From Loktanella fryxellensis (GTDB taxonomy: Bacteria > Pseudomonadota > Alphaproteobacteria > Rhodobacterales > Rhodobacteraceae): a DNA stretch of 64,000 nucleotides. Below, one piece after another: positions 20,532-28,589 of this stretch (the first letter of the stretch is position 1; every line of letters starts with the position of its first letter). The stretch spans positions 1-64,000 of the forward strand of contig NZ_FOCI01000013.1 in NCBI RefSeq assembly GCF_900110065.1. The letters run 5' to 3'. The position numbers and the translations under genes are program-made. The notes under the pieces were generated by a model, which was given only the letters and a program-made list of their open reading frames with translations, had not been told where the DNA came from and did not search any database.

Positions 20532-21758
20532 ATGACAACAGCCCCCCAGATCCGGTTCTTCGACCGCACCACGCCGCCGCATGTCGCCACCCTCGTGCTG
20601 CTTGCGGGGATTCCGGCGCTGAACATGTCGATCTTCCTGCCGTCGCTGACGCGCATGGCGGACTTCTTTCAGACCGACTATGCCACGATGCAGTTCGCCG
20701 TGTCCGGCTATCTCGCGGCAACGGCGGTGCTGCAGATCATCGTGGGGCCGCTGTCGGACCGGTTCGGGCGCAGGCGTCTGATGCTGGTATCGCTGGTCGT
20801 GTTCATCGCGGCCACCATCGGCGCGCTGTTCAGCACCAGCATCGCGGCCTTCCTCGGCTTCCGCATCCTGCAGGCTGTCGTGGCGACCGGCATCGTCCTA
20901 AGCCGGGCCATCGTGCGCGACATCTATCCACCGGACGAGAGCGCGTCCAAGATCGGCTACGTCACGATGGGCATGGCGGTGATCCCGATGATCGGCCCGA
21001 CCATCGGGGGCATCCTCGATCAGGCGTTCGGCTGGCAGTCGTCCTTCGTGTTCCTGTCGCTGGCGGGGGCGCTGGTGTTCGTCTTCGTCCTGTTCGATCA
21101 GGGCGAGACGGGCCAGCCCGGCGGCATCACCTTCGCGGATCAGCTCAAGGGCTATCCCGACCTGCTGCGCGCGCCCCGGTTCTGGGGCTATGCGCTGTGC
21201 GCGGCCTTCGCCTCGGGGTCGTTTTTTGCCTTCCTCGGCGGGGCGGCCTTCGTCGCCGACACGATCTATGGGCTGTCGCCGATGCTGACCGGTGCGGCAC
21301 TGGGCGCGCCGGCGATCGGCTATGCGCTGGGCAACTTCCTGACCGGACGCTACGCGGTCCGCTACGGCATCGACCGCATGACCGTCGTGGGATGCATCAT
21401 CGGCATCGCGGGGCTGGCCGTGTCGCTGGCCCTGTCGGTGGCAGGCTACAATTCGGCCTGGCTCTTCTTCGGCTTCAGCACCTGCCTTGGCCTTGGCAAC
21501 GGGCTGACCCTGCCCAATGCCACGGCGGGCCTGCTCAGCGTGCGACCCCATCTGGCGGGTACGGCCAGCGGTCTGGGCGGGGCCTTGATGATCGGCGGCG
21601 GTGCGGCCCTGTCGCAGTTCGCCGGCACGTTGCTGGATGTCGAAAGCGGAACCGTGGCCCTGCAGGCGCTGATGCTGGTCAGCATGGTGCTGGGCCTTGC
21701 GTCGATCATGGTCGTCCTGTGGCGCAGCCGCCAGCTTGCACGGCGCAGGAAAGCCTAG
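20532..21758 (+). CDS. MFS efflux transporter, Bcr/CflA-like
   Basis: A 408-aa major facilitator superfamily protein with twelve predicted helices. Between helices 2 and 3 it has the motif LSDRFGRRRLML, the conserved MFS loop. FRILQAVVATGIVLSRAIVRD in helices 4-5 is the drug/H+ antiporter pattern of the Bcr/CflA family. It probably exports small drugs or metabolites across the inner membrane using the proton gradient; substrate unknown. It is divergent from pccB and its stop overlaps the stop of the convergent nuclease gene by 4 nt. Confidence 0.87.
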   Translation: MTTAPQIRFFDRTTPPHVATLVLLAGIPALNMSIFLPSLTRMADFFQTDYATMQFAVSGYLAATAVLQIIVGPLSDRFGRRRLMLVSLVVFIAATIGALFSTSIAAFLGFRILQAVVATGIVLSRAIVRDIYPPDESASKIGYVTMGMAVIPMIGPTIGGILDQAFGWQSSFVFLSLAGALVFVFVLFDQGETGQPGGITFADQLKGYPDLLRAPRFWGYALCAAFASGSFFAFLGGAAFVADTIYGLSPMLTGAALGAPAIGYALGNFLTGRYAVRYGIDRMTVVGCIIGIAGLAVSLALSVAGYNSAWLFFGFSTCLGLGNGLTLPNATAGLLSVRPHLAGTASGLGGALMIGGGAALSQFAGTLLDVESGTVALQALMLVSMVLGLASIMVVLWRSRQLARRRKA

Positions 21759-22399
21759 CGGCGGGCCGGTCGCCAGCCTGCCGCCACAGCCTCCTGCGGC
21801 GAGCAGAACCACCGCTCGCCTCGGTCCACGTCGATCTGCGTGTCGTCGTAAAAGGCCTGACCGGGACTGTGATAGATCCGGCCATTGCCGCTGATGTTGC
21901 CCTTGATCGCGCATGATCCGGGTGTGGCGTCGGTCGCTGCACCGGCTGCGCGCACTGCGGCGGGGTCCTGCATCTCGGTCGCCCACAGGCCTGCCCGGCT
22001 GGCACGTGCGCGATCCTCTTCGCCGACATAGGCCGTGCTGTAGCGGCGGTAGGCCAGCGCATAGCCTGCCGCCACCATGCGCCGCCCCAGATCGCCGTCC
22101 ACGGTCCGGCACTGGGCCACGGTCCGGCCATAGCGGTCCACGTCGACCGCGGTGCAGGCCAAGTCGTGACCGTCCGTCATCGCCCGCAGCGCGGCGCTGG
22201 CGACGTCGCCGCAGGCCAGGGTGTCGCCATGTGGCGTCAGGCACAGTTGTGCGGATTCAGGCGCATCGATGCCGTGCATGCGGATCGTCACGTCGGCGAT
22301 CTGCAGGGTGTCGCCGTCGACGACACGCGCCGGACCCCGGATCTCGGCCTGAAGGGCAGATCCAGAAATTAGTAAACAAATGATTAAGAACCGATGCAT
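21755..22399 (-). CDS. exported thermonuclease-family (SNase-like) protein
   Basis: A 214-aa protein with a signal peptide (MHRFLIICLLISGSALQA) and a staphylococcal-nuclease-like OB-fold domain. Catalytic-site motifs are present in order: VDGDTLQI, RMHGIDAPE (Arg and two acids) and VDRYGRTVAQC (second Arg). It likely cuts nucleic acids in the periplasm or outside the cell with calcium. The C-terminal 60 residues (SCAIKGNISGNGRIYHSPG to WFCSPQEAVAAGWRPA) form an added small Cys-containing domain often seen after SNase domains in this group. The start codon region is AT-rich compared with its neighbours. Confidence 0.88.
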   Translation of the reverse strand: MHRFLIICLLISGSALQAEIRGPARVVDGDTLQIADVTIRMHGIDAPESAQLCLTPHGDTLACGDVASAALRAMTDGHDLACTAVDVDRYGRTVAQCRTVDGDLGRRMVAAGYALAYRRYSTAYVGEEDRARASRAGLWATEMQDPAAVRAAGAATDATPGSCAIKGNISGNGRIYHSPGQAFYDDTQIDVDRGERWFCSPQEAVAAGWRPARR

Positions 22400-22660
22400 G
22401 ACCCCAAGATGATGGCGAAATGTGGCAAGGAAAGGGCTGAGTGTCACTTGCATGGCGCAGATTTGCATCTATTGCCGGATGCCTGCCACGCCGACCGCGT
22501 GCAGTTCGCTGCGCCATCGCCGAATCGCTAACGGCTGGCACACCGCCGGGGACGGTGGGCGGGGCGCCTCGGTTGCACGGCTGCCGACAGCGCCGGACAG
22601 CGCCGGACCTGACGTGAGGCATGACTTTACCCGCCCGTGATCTTGCGTCAGGTCTGCCCC

Positions 22661-23686
22661 ATGACGATCCGCACCCCATTCGCCGACCCGCCCGCCCCCG
22701 GTTGCGCCGTGACAGTCGCCCCCGGCGTGCTGTGGATGCGCATGGCGCTGCCAATGGCCCTCGACCACGTCAACGTCTATGCGCTGGACGATGGCTGCGG
22801 CTGGACCCTGATCGACACCGGCTTCGACACGCCCGCCACACGCGCGGCATGGCAGACCCTGCTGGCGGGTCCCTTGGCCGGGCGGCCGGTGACCCGGCTG
22901 ATCGTCACCCACCACCACCCCGACCACGTCGGGCTGGCGGGCTGGTTCGTGGCACAGGGTGCCGCGCTGTGGATGTCGCGCACCGCCTGGCTGATGGCCC
23001 GGATGCTGACGCTGGACGTGCAGGCGACGGCGACCCCTGCCCAGATCGCCTTCTGGCAGCGCGCCGGCATGGATGCGGCCATCCTCGACCAGCGGCGCAC
23101 CGCGCGGCCCTTCAACTTTGCCGACTGCGTGCATCCCATGCCGCTGGGCTTTAACCGCCTGTGCGAAGGCGACACGATCCGCATGGGCGGGCGCACCTGG
23201 GACATCCGCATGGGCGACGGTCATGCGCCGGAACACGCCACGTTCTGGTCGCGCGACGACGATCTGGTGATCGGCGGCGATCAGCTTCTGCTGTCGATTA
23301 GCCCCAACCTCGGCGTCTATCCGACGGAACCAGACGCCGACCCGGTGGGCGACTGGATCGCCAGTTGTACCCGGTTCCAGTCCCACGCCCGTGCCGATCA
23401 GCTGATCCTAGGCGGTCACAAGTTGCCTTACACCGGCCTGCCGCAGCGGCTGATACAGATGATCGACAACCACCACGCAGCCCTCGACCGGCTTGCGCTG
23501 CACCTGGACGTGCCACGCGCTGCCGGCGACTGCTTTGCCCCGCTGTTCAAACGCCCCATCGGCGCCGACACCTACGGTCTGGCCCTGGTCGAGGCGGTGG
23601 CCCACCTGAACCACCTTCACCGCACAGGCCGCGCGACCCGCACGCTGGGGCCGGACAACGCATGGACTTTTCAGGCGATCCGGTGA
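22661..23686 (+). CDS. MBL-fold metallo-hydrolase
   Basis: A 341-aa metallo-beta-lactamase-fold enzyme. The zinc motif THHHPDHVG places the ligands at residues 84-89, with GHAPEHATFW and GGDQLLLSISPNLG supplying further ligands. A C-terminal helical extension (DNHHAALDRLALHLD, a winged-helix-like tail) occurs in lactonase/hydrolase-type MBL proteins. The substrate is unknown; glyoxalase II, lactonase and thioesterase activities are all possible. The start MTIRTPFADPPAPG at 22661 is chosen over an in-frame start 24 nt earlier. A 261-nt region separates it from the divergent nuclease gene. Confidence 0.85.
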   Translation: MTIRTPFADPPAPGCAVTVAPGVLWMRMALPMALDHVNVYALDDGCGWTLIDTGFDTPATRAAWQTLLAGPLAGRPVTRLIVTHHHPDHVGLAGWFVAQGAALWMSRTAWLMARMLTLDVQATATPAQIAFWQRAGMDAAILDQRRTARPFNFADCVHPMPLGFNRLCEGDTIRMGGRTWDIRMGDGHAPEHATFWSRDDDLVIGGDQLLLSISPNLGVYPTEPDADPVGDWIASCTRFQSHARADQLILGGHKLPYTGLPQRLIQMIDNHHAALDRLALHLDVPRAAGDCFAPLFKRPIGADTYGLALVEAVAHLNHLHRTGRATRTLGPDNAWTFQAIR

Positions 23687-24064
23687 CGCCGCCTGACCTG
23701 CAGGACGGCATGGTGTAGTAATGCCGCCGCCTGCGCCGGGGGCGTCGCCCCACGATCCGGGCAAGCGCGGTGTCATCGGTCAGGTGCAGGACAAACCCGG
23801 CAAGCCGGATACCGACGACCGCAGCGTTCTGCGCAGCCATCCGGCAGGGGGGCAGCGATCCTGTCGCGGACCGGAGCAGTCGCCGATGTGGTCGCGCCCC
23901 GCGACCGCTGCACGGCATCCGACGGGGATTGCATCGACGCGCGGCGCGCCGCCGTGTCGCACCCTGCACTGGCGCAGACGTGACGGCGGGCACCCTCCGC
24001 TTGGGCGTGACAGGCCATGCGCAATGGTCTAACAGGTCGCCAAGCCCGCGCGAAAGGATACCCC
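23687..24064. other. 378-nt intergenic region
   Basis: I see no credible gene in any frame. Sequence is GC-rich with several short palindromes (for example GCGCGGCGCGCC near 23940). It probably holds the promoter of the oxidase-subunit gene, whose ribosome site AAAGGA is just before 24065. Confidence 0.4.
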
Positions 24065-24202
24065 ATGGCAGACCACCACACCCACGGCGAGATGGACACG
24101 ACGGAGCAGGAAAAGACCTACGACAGCTTCATCTGGTTCGTGTCCCGCGGCACCATCGCCATCATCGTGTTCCTGATCTTCCTCGCGCTCGTCGGCGCCT
24201 GA
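24065..24202 (+). CDS. aa3-type cytochrome c oxidase subunit IV
   Basis: A 45-aa single-span membrane protein: a hydrophilic N-terminus (MADHHTHGEMDTTEQEKTYD) with the conserved EQEKTYD-SFIW motif, then one transmembrane helix (about residues 27-43). This matches the small fourth subunit of alphaproteobacterial aa3 cytochrome c oxidase, as in Paracoccus and Rhodobacter. Its position away from the main oxidase genes is common. A good ribosome site (AAAGGA) precedes the ATG. Its stop overlaps the ATG of the next gene by one base. Confidence 0.88.
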   Translation: MADHHTHGEMDTTEQEKTYDSFIWFVSRGTIAIIVFLIFLALVGA

Positions 24203-24813
24203 TGATCTCTCGACGCGCGGTGTTGCTGGGTCTGCCGCTGGTCGCGGCAGGCTGCAGCGCGCCGCAGACCTCATCTCCGCCTGAGATGATTGCGCAGAAC
24301 CGCTATGCCGGCCCCGGCCCGCGGGTGCTGTCGCTGTTCACCATGCGCAACACATCCAGCGACGGCGGCGCCCACAGCAGCCTGCTGATCGACGCGCCCA
24401 GCCAGCGGATCATCTTCGATCCCGCCGGCAGTTTCCGCCATTCCACCATCGCGGAACGCAACGACGTCCTGTTCGGCGTCACGCCGGAGGTCGAGGCCTA
24501 CTACATCAGCTATCACGCGCGCGAGACGTTCTACGTGCTCCAGCAGACCGTGACCGTCGGCGATGCGGTGGCCGAACAGGCGGCCAGCCTGGCCTTGGCC
24601 AACGGCCCCGTGGCGCAGTCGTTCTGCGCCCGCGCGACATCGCGGCTGCTGCGCCAGCTGCCGGGCTTCGGCAGCGTGCCGCAGACGCTGTTTCCCAATG
24701 CCCTCGCCACCGGCTTCGGCCGCCTGCCCGGCGTGACGGAACGCACCTGGCGCGAGGATGATCCCGACAACAAGGCCCTCGCGCTGGCCGAAATCGCGAT
24801 GCAGCTGCGCTAG
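24202..24813 (+). CDS. lipoprotein, possibly permuted papain-like
   Basis: A 203-aa lipoprotein with signal MISRRAVLLGLPLVAAGC; the twin Arg is Tat-like and the lipobox Cys is residue 18. The mature protein has GAHSSLLIDAPSQRIIFDPAG and later AQSFCARATSRLLRQLPG. An early His and later Cys in this order recalls permuted NlpC/papain-like folds, but this is a guess from pattern. It is translationally coupled to the oxidase subunit upstream (TGATG overlap), which may hint at a role in the cell envelope near that complex. Confidence 0.7.
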   Translation: MISRRAVLLGLPLVAAGCSAPQTSSPPEMIAQNRYAGPGPRVLSLFTMRNTSSDGGAHSSLLIDAPSQRIIFDPAGSFRHSTIAERNDVLFGVTPEVEAYYISYHARETFYVLQQTVTVGDAVAEQAASLALANGPVAQSFCARATSRLLRQLPGFGSVPQTLFPNALATGFGRLPGVTERTWREDDPDNKALALAEIAMQLR

Positions 24814-24826
24814 TGCAGCAGCTGCG

Positions 24827-25168
24827 CTAACCCAACAGCGCCGCGACGCCGAGCCCGGCATAGAGGGCCATGAACCCCGCGACGATCGACCAGATCACCG
24901 CCCGCGTCCACAGGCCCACCGCCAGCGCCACACCCGCCGCGATCAGGCGCACCGCGTCGGGATCACCGCCCGTGGCCGCAGGCCACAGCACCAGCGGCGC
25001 GACCAGCCCCGGCAACACCGCCACGGGCGTATAGCGCAGCAGCCGCATCACCAGATCGGGCATCGGGCGATTGCCGATCAGCCCGACGAACGAAAACCGG
25101 ATCAGAAACGTCCCGACGGCCAGGATCGCGATGATCGCCCAGATCTCGCCCGTGCCATACCCGGTCAT
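24827..25168 (-). CDS. azlD: AzlD family branched-chain amino acid exporter subunit
   Basis: A 113-aa membrane protein of four helices with the AzlD signature GTFLIRFSFVGLIGNRPMPDLVMRLLRYTPVAVLPGLVAPLV. AzlD pairs with AzlC to form an exporter of branched-chain amino acids (and related analogues) in the inner membrane. It follows azlC with a 4-nt overlap, so translation is coupled. The start at 25168 (MTGYGTGEIW) is the ATG in that overlap. Confidence 0.9.
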   Translation of the reverse strand: MTGYGTGEIWAIIAILAVGTFLIRFSFVGLIGNRPMPDLVMRLLRYTPVAVLPGLVAPLVLWPAATGGDPDAVRLIAAGVALAVGLWTRAVIWSIVAGFMALYAGLGVAALLG

Positions 25169-25860
25169 GTCCGCTTCTCCACCAGCACACCCACGGCCAT
25201 GGCGCAGGCGGACGCGATCAGCAGGCCGGTGCCCGCGGGCAATCCGTTCAGCACCAATGCCACGACCGCAGACGTGCCCGCCGCGGCCAGATGCGGCAAC
25301 GACCGCAGCATCGGCGCCACCATCGCCAGGAACGTGATCGGCAGCGCGAAATCCAGCGCCGCCGCGGGCGGGATCGCGGTCCCCGCCAGCGCACCCACCG
25401 CCGTCATCGCGCACCACACCGGCGTGATCGGCGTGGCGACCCCCATGAAATAGTCGAACCGGTCACGGATGCTCATCGCCGGCTGTGCGTCATAGGCGGT
25501 GATGCTGGCCAGATAGGTCTGGTCGAACAGCGTATAGGCCACGACGGCGCGTTGCCACAGCGGTGCCGTCCCCAGATAGGGCGCCAGAGACGCAGAATAC
25601 ATCGCCATCCGCAGGTTCACCGCAAGCGCCGCCAGCAACACCAGCGCGATGCCCGCCTGATCCACCATCATCTGCAACGCTGCGAACTGCGATCCACCCG
25701 CGATCACCAGCACGGAAAAACCCATCGCCTGCGCCAGCGTCAACCCCGCTTCGGTCGCAGCCACGCCGAACAGCAGCGAAAACGGCACGACCACGAGGAT
25801 GAAGGGACCACCCGCCCGCACACCTTGCCAATAAACGGATTTCGAGGTGGCAGCGGGCAT
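25165..25860 (-). CDS. azlC: AzlC family branched-chain amino acid exporter subunit
   Basis: A 231-aa polytopic protein with AzlC hallmarks: GVRAGGPFILVVVPFSLLFGV near the start, AGGSQFAALQMM, and NLRMAMYSASLAPYLG. It is the large subunit of the AzlCD branched-chain amino acid exporter. It overlaps azlD by 4 nt. Upstream lies a 596-nt gene-free region with a tandem repeat and a palindromic repeat copy. No regulator (AzlB/Lrp type) is adjacent. Confidence 0.92.
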   Translation of the reverse strand: MPAATSKSVYWQGVRAGGPFILVVVPFSLLFGVAATEAGLTLAQAMGFSVLVIAGGSQFAALQMMVDQAGIALVLLAALAVNLRMAMYSASLAPYLGTAPLWQRAVVAYTLFDQTYLASITAYDAQPAMSIRDRFDYFMGVATPITPVWCAMTAVGALAGTAIPPAAALDFALPITFLAMVAPMLRSLPHLAAAGTSAVVALVLNGLPAGTGLLIASACAMAVGVLVEKRT

Positions 25861-25982
25861 GGCGATGGCCTAGTTTCGGTGGCGTGACCCGGCTGACCTA
25901 TCCCCCGCGCACAGGATTGACAATTGGCCACCTCATGCCCCGACGACGCCCACCGCGGCACCCCTGCCCCGCGCGAAACGGC

Positions 25983-26090
25983 CGCCTCCATCGCGCTCCC
26001 CGCCTCCATCGCGCTCCCCGCCTCCATCGCGCCCCCCGCCCCCATCGCGACCCCCGCCCCCATCGCGACCCCCGCCCCCGTCGCATACCC
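25983..26090. repeat. 18-bp tandem repeat, six units
   Basis: Six consecutive 18-bp units. Units 1-2 are CGCCTCCATCGCGCTCCC, unit 3 changes the end to CCCCC, units 4-5 read CGCCCCCATCGCGACCCC, and unit 6 is degenerate. The order suggests stepwise duplication. One frame would code for hexapeptides such as PASIAL, but no supported gene uses it. Confidence 0.9.
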
Positions 26091-26186
26091 CGACCAGCGG
26101 CCCGCCCGGCTGCCACAGCCGACACAGGTCGCCACACAGGACCTCGCCACTTCCCCACGGCAGCATCGCACGACACGTTCCCCGGC

Positions 26187-26240
26187 TTCTTCTGGTCCCA
26201 AATATCCCGGGGGGCGGCGCAGCCGCGGGGGCAGCGCCCC
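26187..26240. repeat. palindromic intergenic repeat, copy B
   Basis: TTCTTCTGGTCCCAAATATC, then CCGGGG and a GC-rich imperfect hairpin ending GGGGGCAGCGCCCC. This is the same element as copies C, D, E and F: a 5' box GTTCTTCTGGTC, a core AAATATCCCGGGG and a 3' G/C hairpin. It lies between divergent genes. Confidence 0.85.
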
Positions 26241-26456
26241 CTCCACCCTGACGCCAATGCACCTCGTCCGGCACAGGTGGACCCCGTCGCGCCCACCGGC
26301 GCCGCTTGTCTGGCTCACGTCGACCGAAGCGCCGGACAGCACAGACTTCGCCACCCGGTTTCATGTGATGCCTCGGTCGGGATCGGCCCCTGTCAGCGGC
26401 GGTCTTTCGCTGCGTACCCTCCCGATCCTGCATCGCCAACAAGGCCCGTCTTCCGC

Positions 26457-27866
26457 ATGAAGATCTTCGGCATCACCGGCTTCAAGAACGCGGGCAAGAC
26501 CACCCTGATGGAACGCCTCGTGCAAGAGATCGTCGCGCGTGGCCTGACCGTGTCGACTGTCAAGCACGCCCACCACGACGCCGACATCGACCACCCCGGC
26601 AAGGACAGCCACCGTCACCGCGCGGCGGGTGCGTCGCAGGTGATCCTGTCCACCCCCACCCGGTGGGCGCTGATGACCGAACTGCGCGGCGCCGCCGAAC
26701 CGTCGCTCGCGACGCTGCTGACACAGCTCGCCGCCGTCGATCTGGTGCTGGTCGAAGGCTACAAACGCGACCCCCACCCCAAGATCGAGGTGCACCGCAG
26801 CGCCGCCGGCCACGCCCTGATCGCACCGGACGATCCCACGATCGTGGCCATAGCCTGCGACACGCCCGTGCGGACGGACAGGCTGCAATTGCCGCTCGAC
26901 GACACCGCCGCCATCGCCGACCTCATCCTGTCGCAGACGGGCCTGCTGCAAACGGCCCCTCTCCAAACGGGCGATCTGCCGCGTCCGCAACCCGCGACCG
27001 TACCACCATCCCCCGCCCAACCGTTCGACACGGTGATCGCGGTGGACTGGTCCGGTGGCAACGACAAGGGGCCCACCCCCAAGCCTGACGCGATCTGGAC
27101 CTGCATCGCGCGGGCAGGCGTCGCCGAGACACCCGCCTATCACCGCAACCGGCAAGTGGCCGAAGGCTGGCTCACCGCGACCCTCGCCACTGAGCAGGCC
27201 GCGGGCCGCCGCACGCTGGCGGTGTTCGACCTGTGCTTCGGCTATCCCTCAGGCTTCGGAACTGTACTGACCGGCAGCGACGATCCCCTCGCGCTGTGGG
27301 ACTGGTTCGCCGCCCGGGTCACCGACACCCCCACCGCCAACAACCGTTTCGCCCTTGCCGGACAGATCAACGCCCGCTTTCCGGGGATCGGCCCGTTCTG
27401 GGGCAACGGCCGCCCGCATCACGACGTGGATCACCTGCCGCGCAAGGGGCTGGACCGCACTGCGCACGGCTTGCCGGAACACCGCGCCACCGACATGGCA
27501 GCCAAGGGCGCCTTCTCGCCCTGGCAACTTTCGGGCGCCGGAGCCGTCGGCAGCCAGGTCATCATGGGGCTGCCGATGCTGTCGCGCCTGCGCCACCACT
27601 TCGGCGCCGCCCTGTCCGTCTGGCCGTTCCAGCCCGCCGACACCCCCCTCGTGCTGGCCGAAACCTATTTCTCGCTGCTGCCAAAGGCGTGGCTGACCGA
27701 TCACCCGATCCGCGACGCGGCGCAGGTCTCGCTCTATGCCCGCGCCCTGTCCGCCCTCACGCAGGACCAATGGACAGAATTGCTTGCGATCGCCCCCTCG
27801 TCCGAGGGGTGGGTGCTCGGCCTCGGCCACACCGCGACCCTGACCGACGCGCTCGCCCGCCGATGA
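26457..27866 (+). CDS. mobB: MobB fused to a VDWSGG-type domain
   Basis: A 469-aa fusion. Residues 1-165 are MobB, the GTP-binding adaptor in molybdopterin-guanine dinucleotide synthesis: P-loop TGFKNAGKTTL at 7-17, a histidine-rich HAHHDADIDH, and LVEGYK near 98-103. A Pro-rich linker (about 165-188) leads to a 280-aa domain starting DTVIAVDWSGGNDKG, with FDLCFGYPSGF and AGQINARFPGIGPFWGNGRP. The Asp-led strand VDWSGG resembles RNase H-like DUF429-type folds; function unknown. Start at 26457 is by the MKIFGITG match to MobB; longer starts cross the repeats. It overlaps the following GNAT gene by 4 nt. Confidence 0.85.
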   Translation: MKIFGITGFKNAGKTTLMERLVQEIVARGLTVSTVKHAHHDADIDHPGKDSHRHRAAGASQVILSTPTRWALMTELRGAAEPSLATLLTQLAAVDLVLVEGYKRDPHPKIEVHRSAAGHALIAPDDPTIVAIACDTPVRTDRLQLPLDDTAAIADLILSQTGLLQTAPLQTGDLPRPQPATVPPSPAQPFDTVIAVDWSGGNDKGPTPKPDAIWTCIARAGVAETPAYHRNRQVAEGWLTATLATEQAAGRRTLAVFDLCFGYPSGFGTVLTGSDDPLALWDWFAARVTDTPTANNRFALAGQINARFPGIGPFWGNGRPHHDVDHLPRKGLDRTAHGLPEHRATDMAAKGAFSPWQLSGAGAVGSQVIMGLPMLSRLRHHFGAALSVWPFQPADTPLVLAETYFSLLPKAWLTDHPIRDAAQVSLYARALSALTQDQWTELLAIAPSSEGWVLGLGHTATLTDALARR

Positions 27867-28447
27867 CCGTCCGGATCGCCATCGGCCTGACCGAGGCGCA
27901 ACGCGCCGCCGCCGCCGCCCTCTATTGGGAAGCGTTCGGTGCCAAGCTCGGCCCCGTCCTCGGCCCATCCGCCCGTGCGCTGGACTTCGTCGCAGCCGCC
28001 ATCGACCCCAGCCACGTGATCGCGGCCACCGATGCGCAGGACCGCCTCGTGGGCGTGATCGGCTTCAAGACCCACCGCAGCGCCTTCGTCGCGGGCTGCC
28101 TTCCCGTCATGGCCGCCAGCTATGGCTGGCCGGGTGCGCTGTGGCGCACGGGGCTGCTTAATTTGCTGGCGCGCGATACGGAAACCACGTGCCTGCTGAC
28201 CGACGGCCTCGCCGTTGCCGCCCATGCCCGCGGTCAGGGCATCGGCACCGCCCTGATCGCAGCCCTCGCGGCAGAGGCGCACCGCCGCCACTATCCCGCG
28301 CTGCGCCTCGACGTGATCGACACCAACCCCCGCGCGCAGGCCCTTTATGCGCGCCTTGGTTTCCGCGCGGTCAAGACCACCCCCATCGGCCCGCTGCGTC
28401 ACATCTTCGGCTACCGCCACACGATCACGATGACGCGCCCCACCTGA
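27863..28447 (+). CDS. GNAT N-acetyltransferase
   Basis: A 194-aa GNAT enzyme. The CoA-binding motif A is AHARGQGIGTALIAALAAEA, followed by LRLDVIDTNPRAQALYARLGF, the standard motif B with the Tyr of the active site. The N-terminal half is hydrophobic Ala-rich helix (EAQRAAAAALYWEAFG). The substrate cannot be told. Its ATG overlaps the TGA of the MobB-fusion gene, so it is coupled to it. It ends at a palindromic repeat copy, facing the convergent mbfA-like gene. Confidence 0.82.
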   Translation: MTVRIAIGLTEAQRAAAAALYWEAFGAKLGPVLGPSARALDFVAAAIDPSHVIAATDAQDRLVGVIGFKTHRSAFVAGCLPVMAASYGWPGALWRTGLLNLLARDTETTCLLTDGLAVAAHARGQGIGTALIAALAAEAHRRHYPALRLDVIDTNPRAQALYARLGFRAVKTTPIGPLRHIFGYRHTITMTRPT

Positions 28448-28536
28448 CTGGCGTGACGGGCCATCGTCGTCCCGCCTCGTCCTGCACCGGCGACCTCTGC
28501 CCACGAACAGCGCCCGGCCACGCCCCCCGGTCCCCC

Positions 28537-28581
28537 GTTCTTCTGGTCGCAAATATCCCGGGGTGCGGGGCAGCGCCCCGC
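28537..28581. repeat. palindromic intergenic repeat, copy C
   Basis: GTTCTTCTGGTCGC then AAATATCCCGGGG and the hairpin GGGGC-AGC-GCCCC. It lies between two convergent stops (28447 and 28590), where it could act as a two-way terminator, though no T-run follows. Confidence 0.85.
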
Positions 28582-28589
28582 GACGGTCG

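Larger units (their letters stand above)
25861..26456. other. 596-nt gene-free region with two repeats
   Basis: No convincing gene. Open frames cross it on both strands only because the sequence is C-rich and periodic. It contains the 18-bp tandem repeat (25983-26090), palindromic repeat copy B (26187-26240) and probably the promoters of azlC (leftward) and the MobB-fusion gene (rightward). Confidence 0.55.

Noticed and set aside
22580-22612. Short tandem GACAGCGCCG pair
   Set aside because: Only two 10-bp units; too short to treat as a repeat of interest in GC-rich DNA.
25884-26456. N-terminal extension of the MobB fusion by 191 codons
   Set aside because: It would run through the tandem repeat and the palindromic repeat and has no MobB similarity; the ATG at 26457 matches the family start exactly.
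25924-26460. Open frame reading the 18-bp repeat as hexapeptides (PASIAL-type)
   Set aside because: It starts at TTG with no ribosome site and continues through repeat copy B, so it is probably non-coding.
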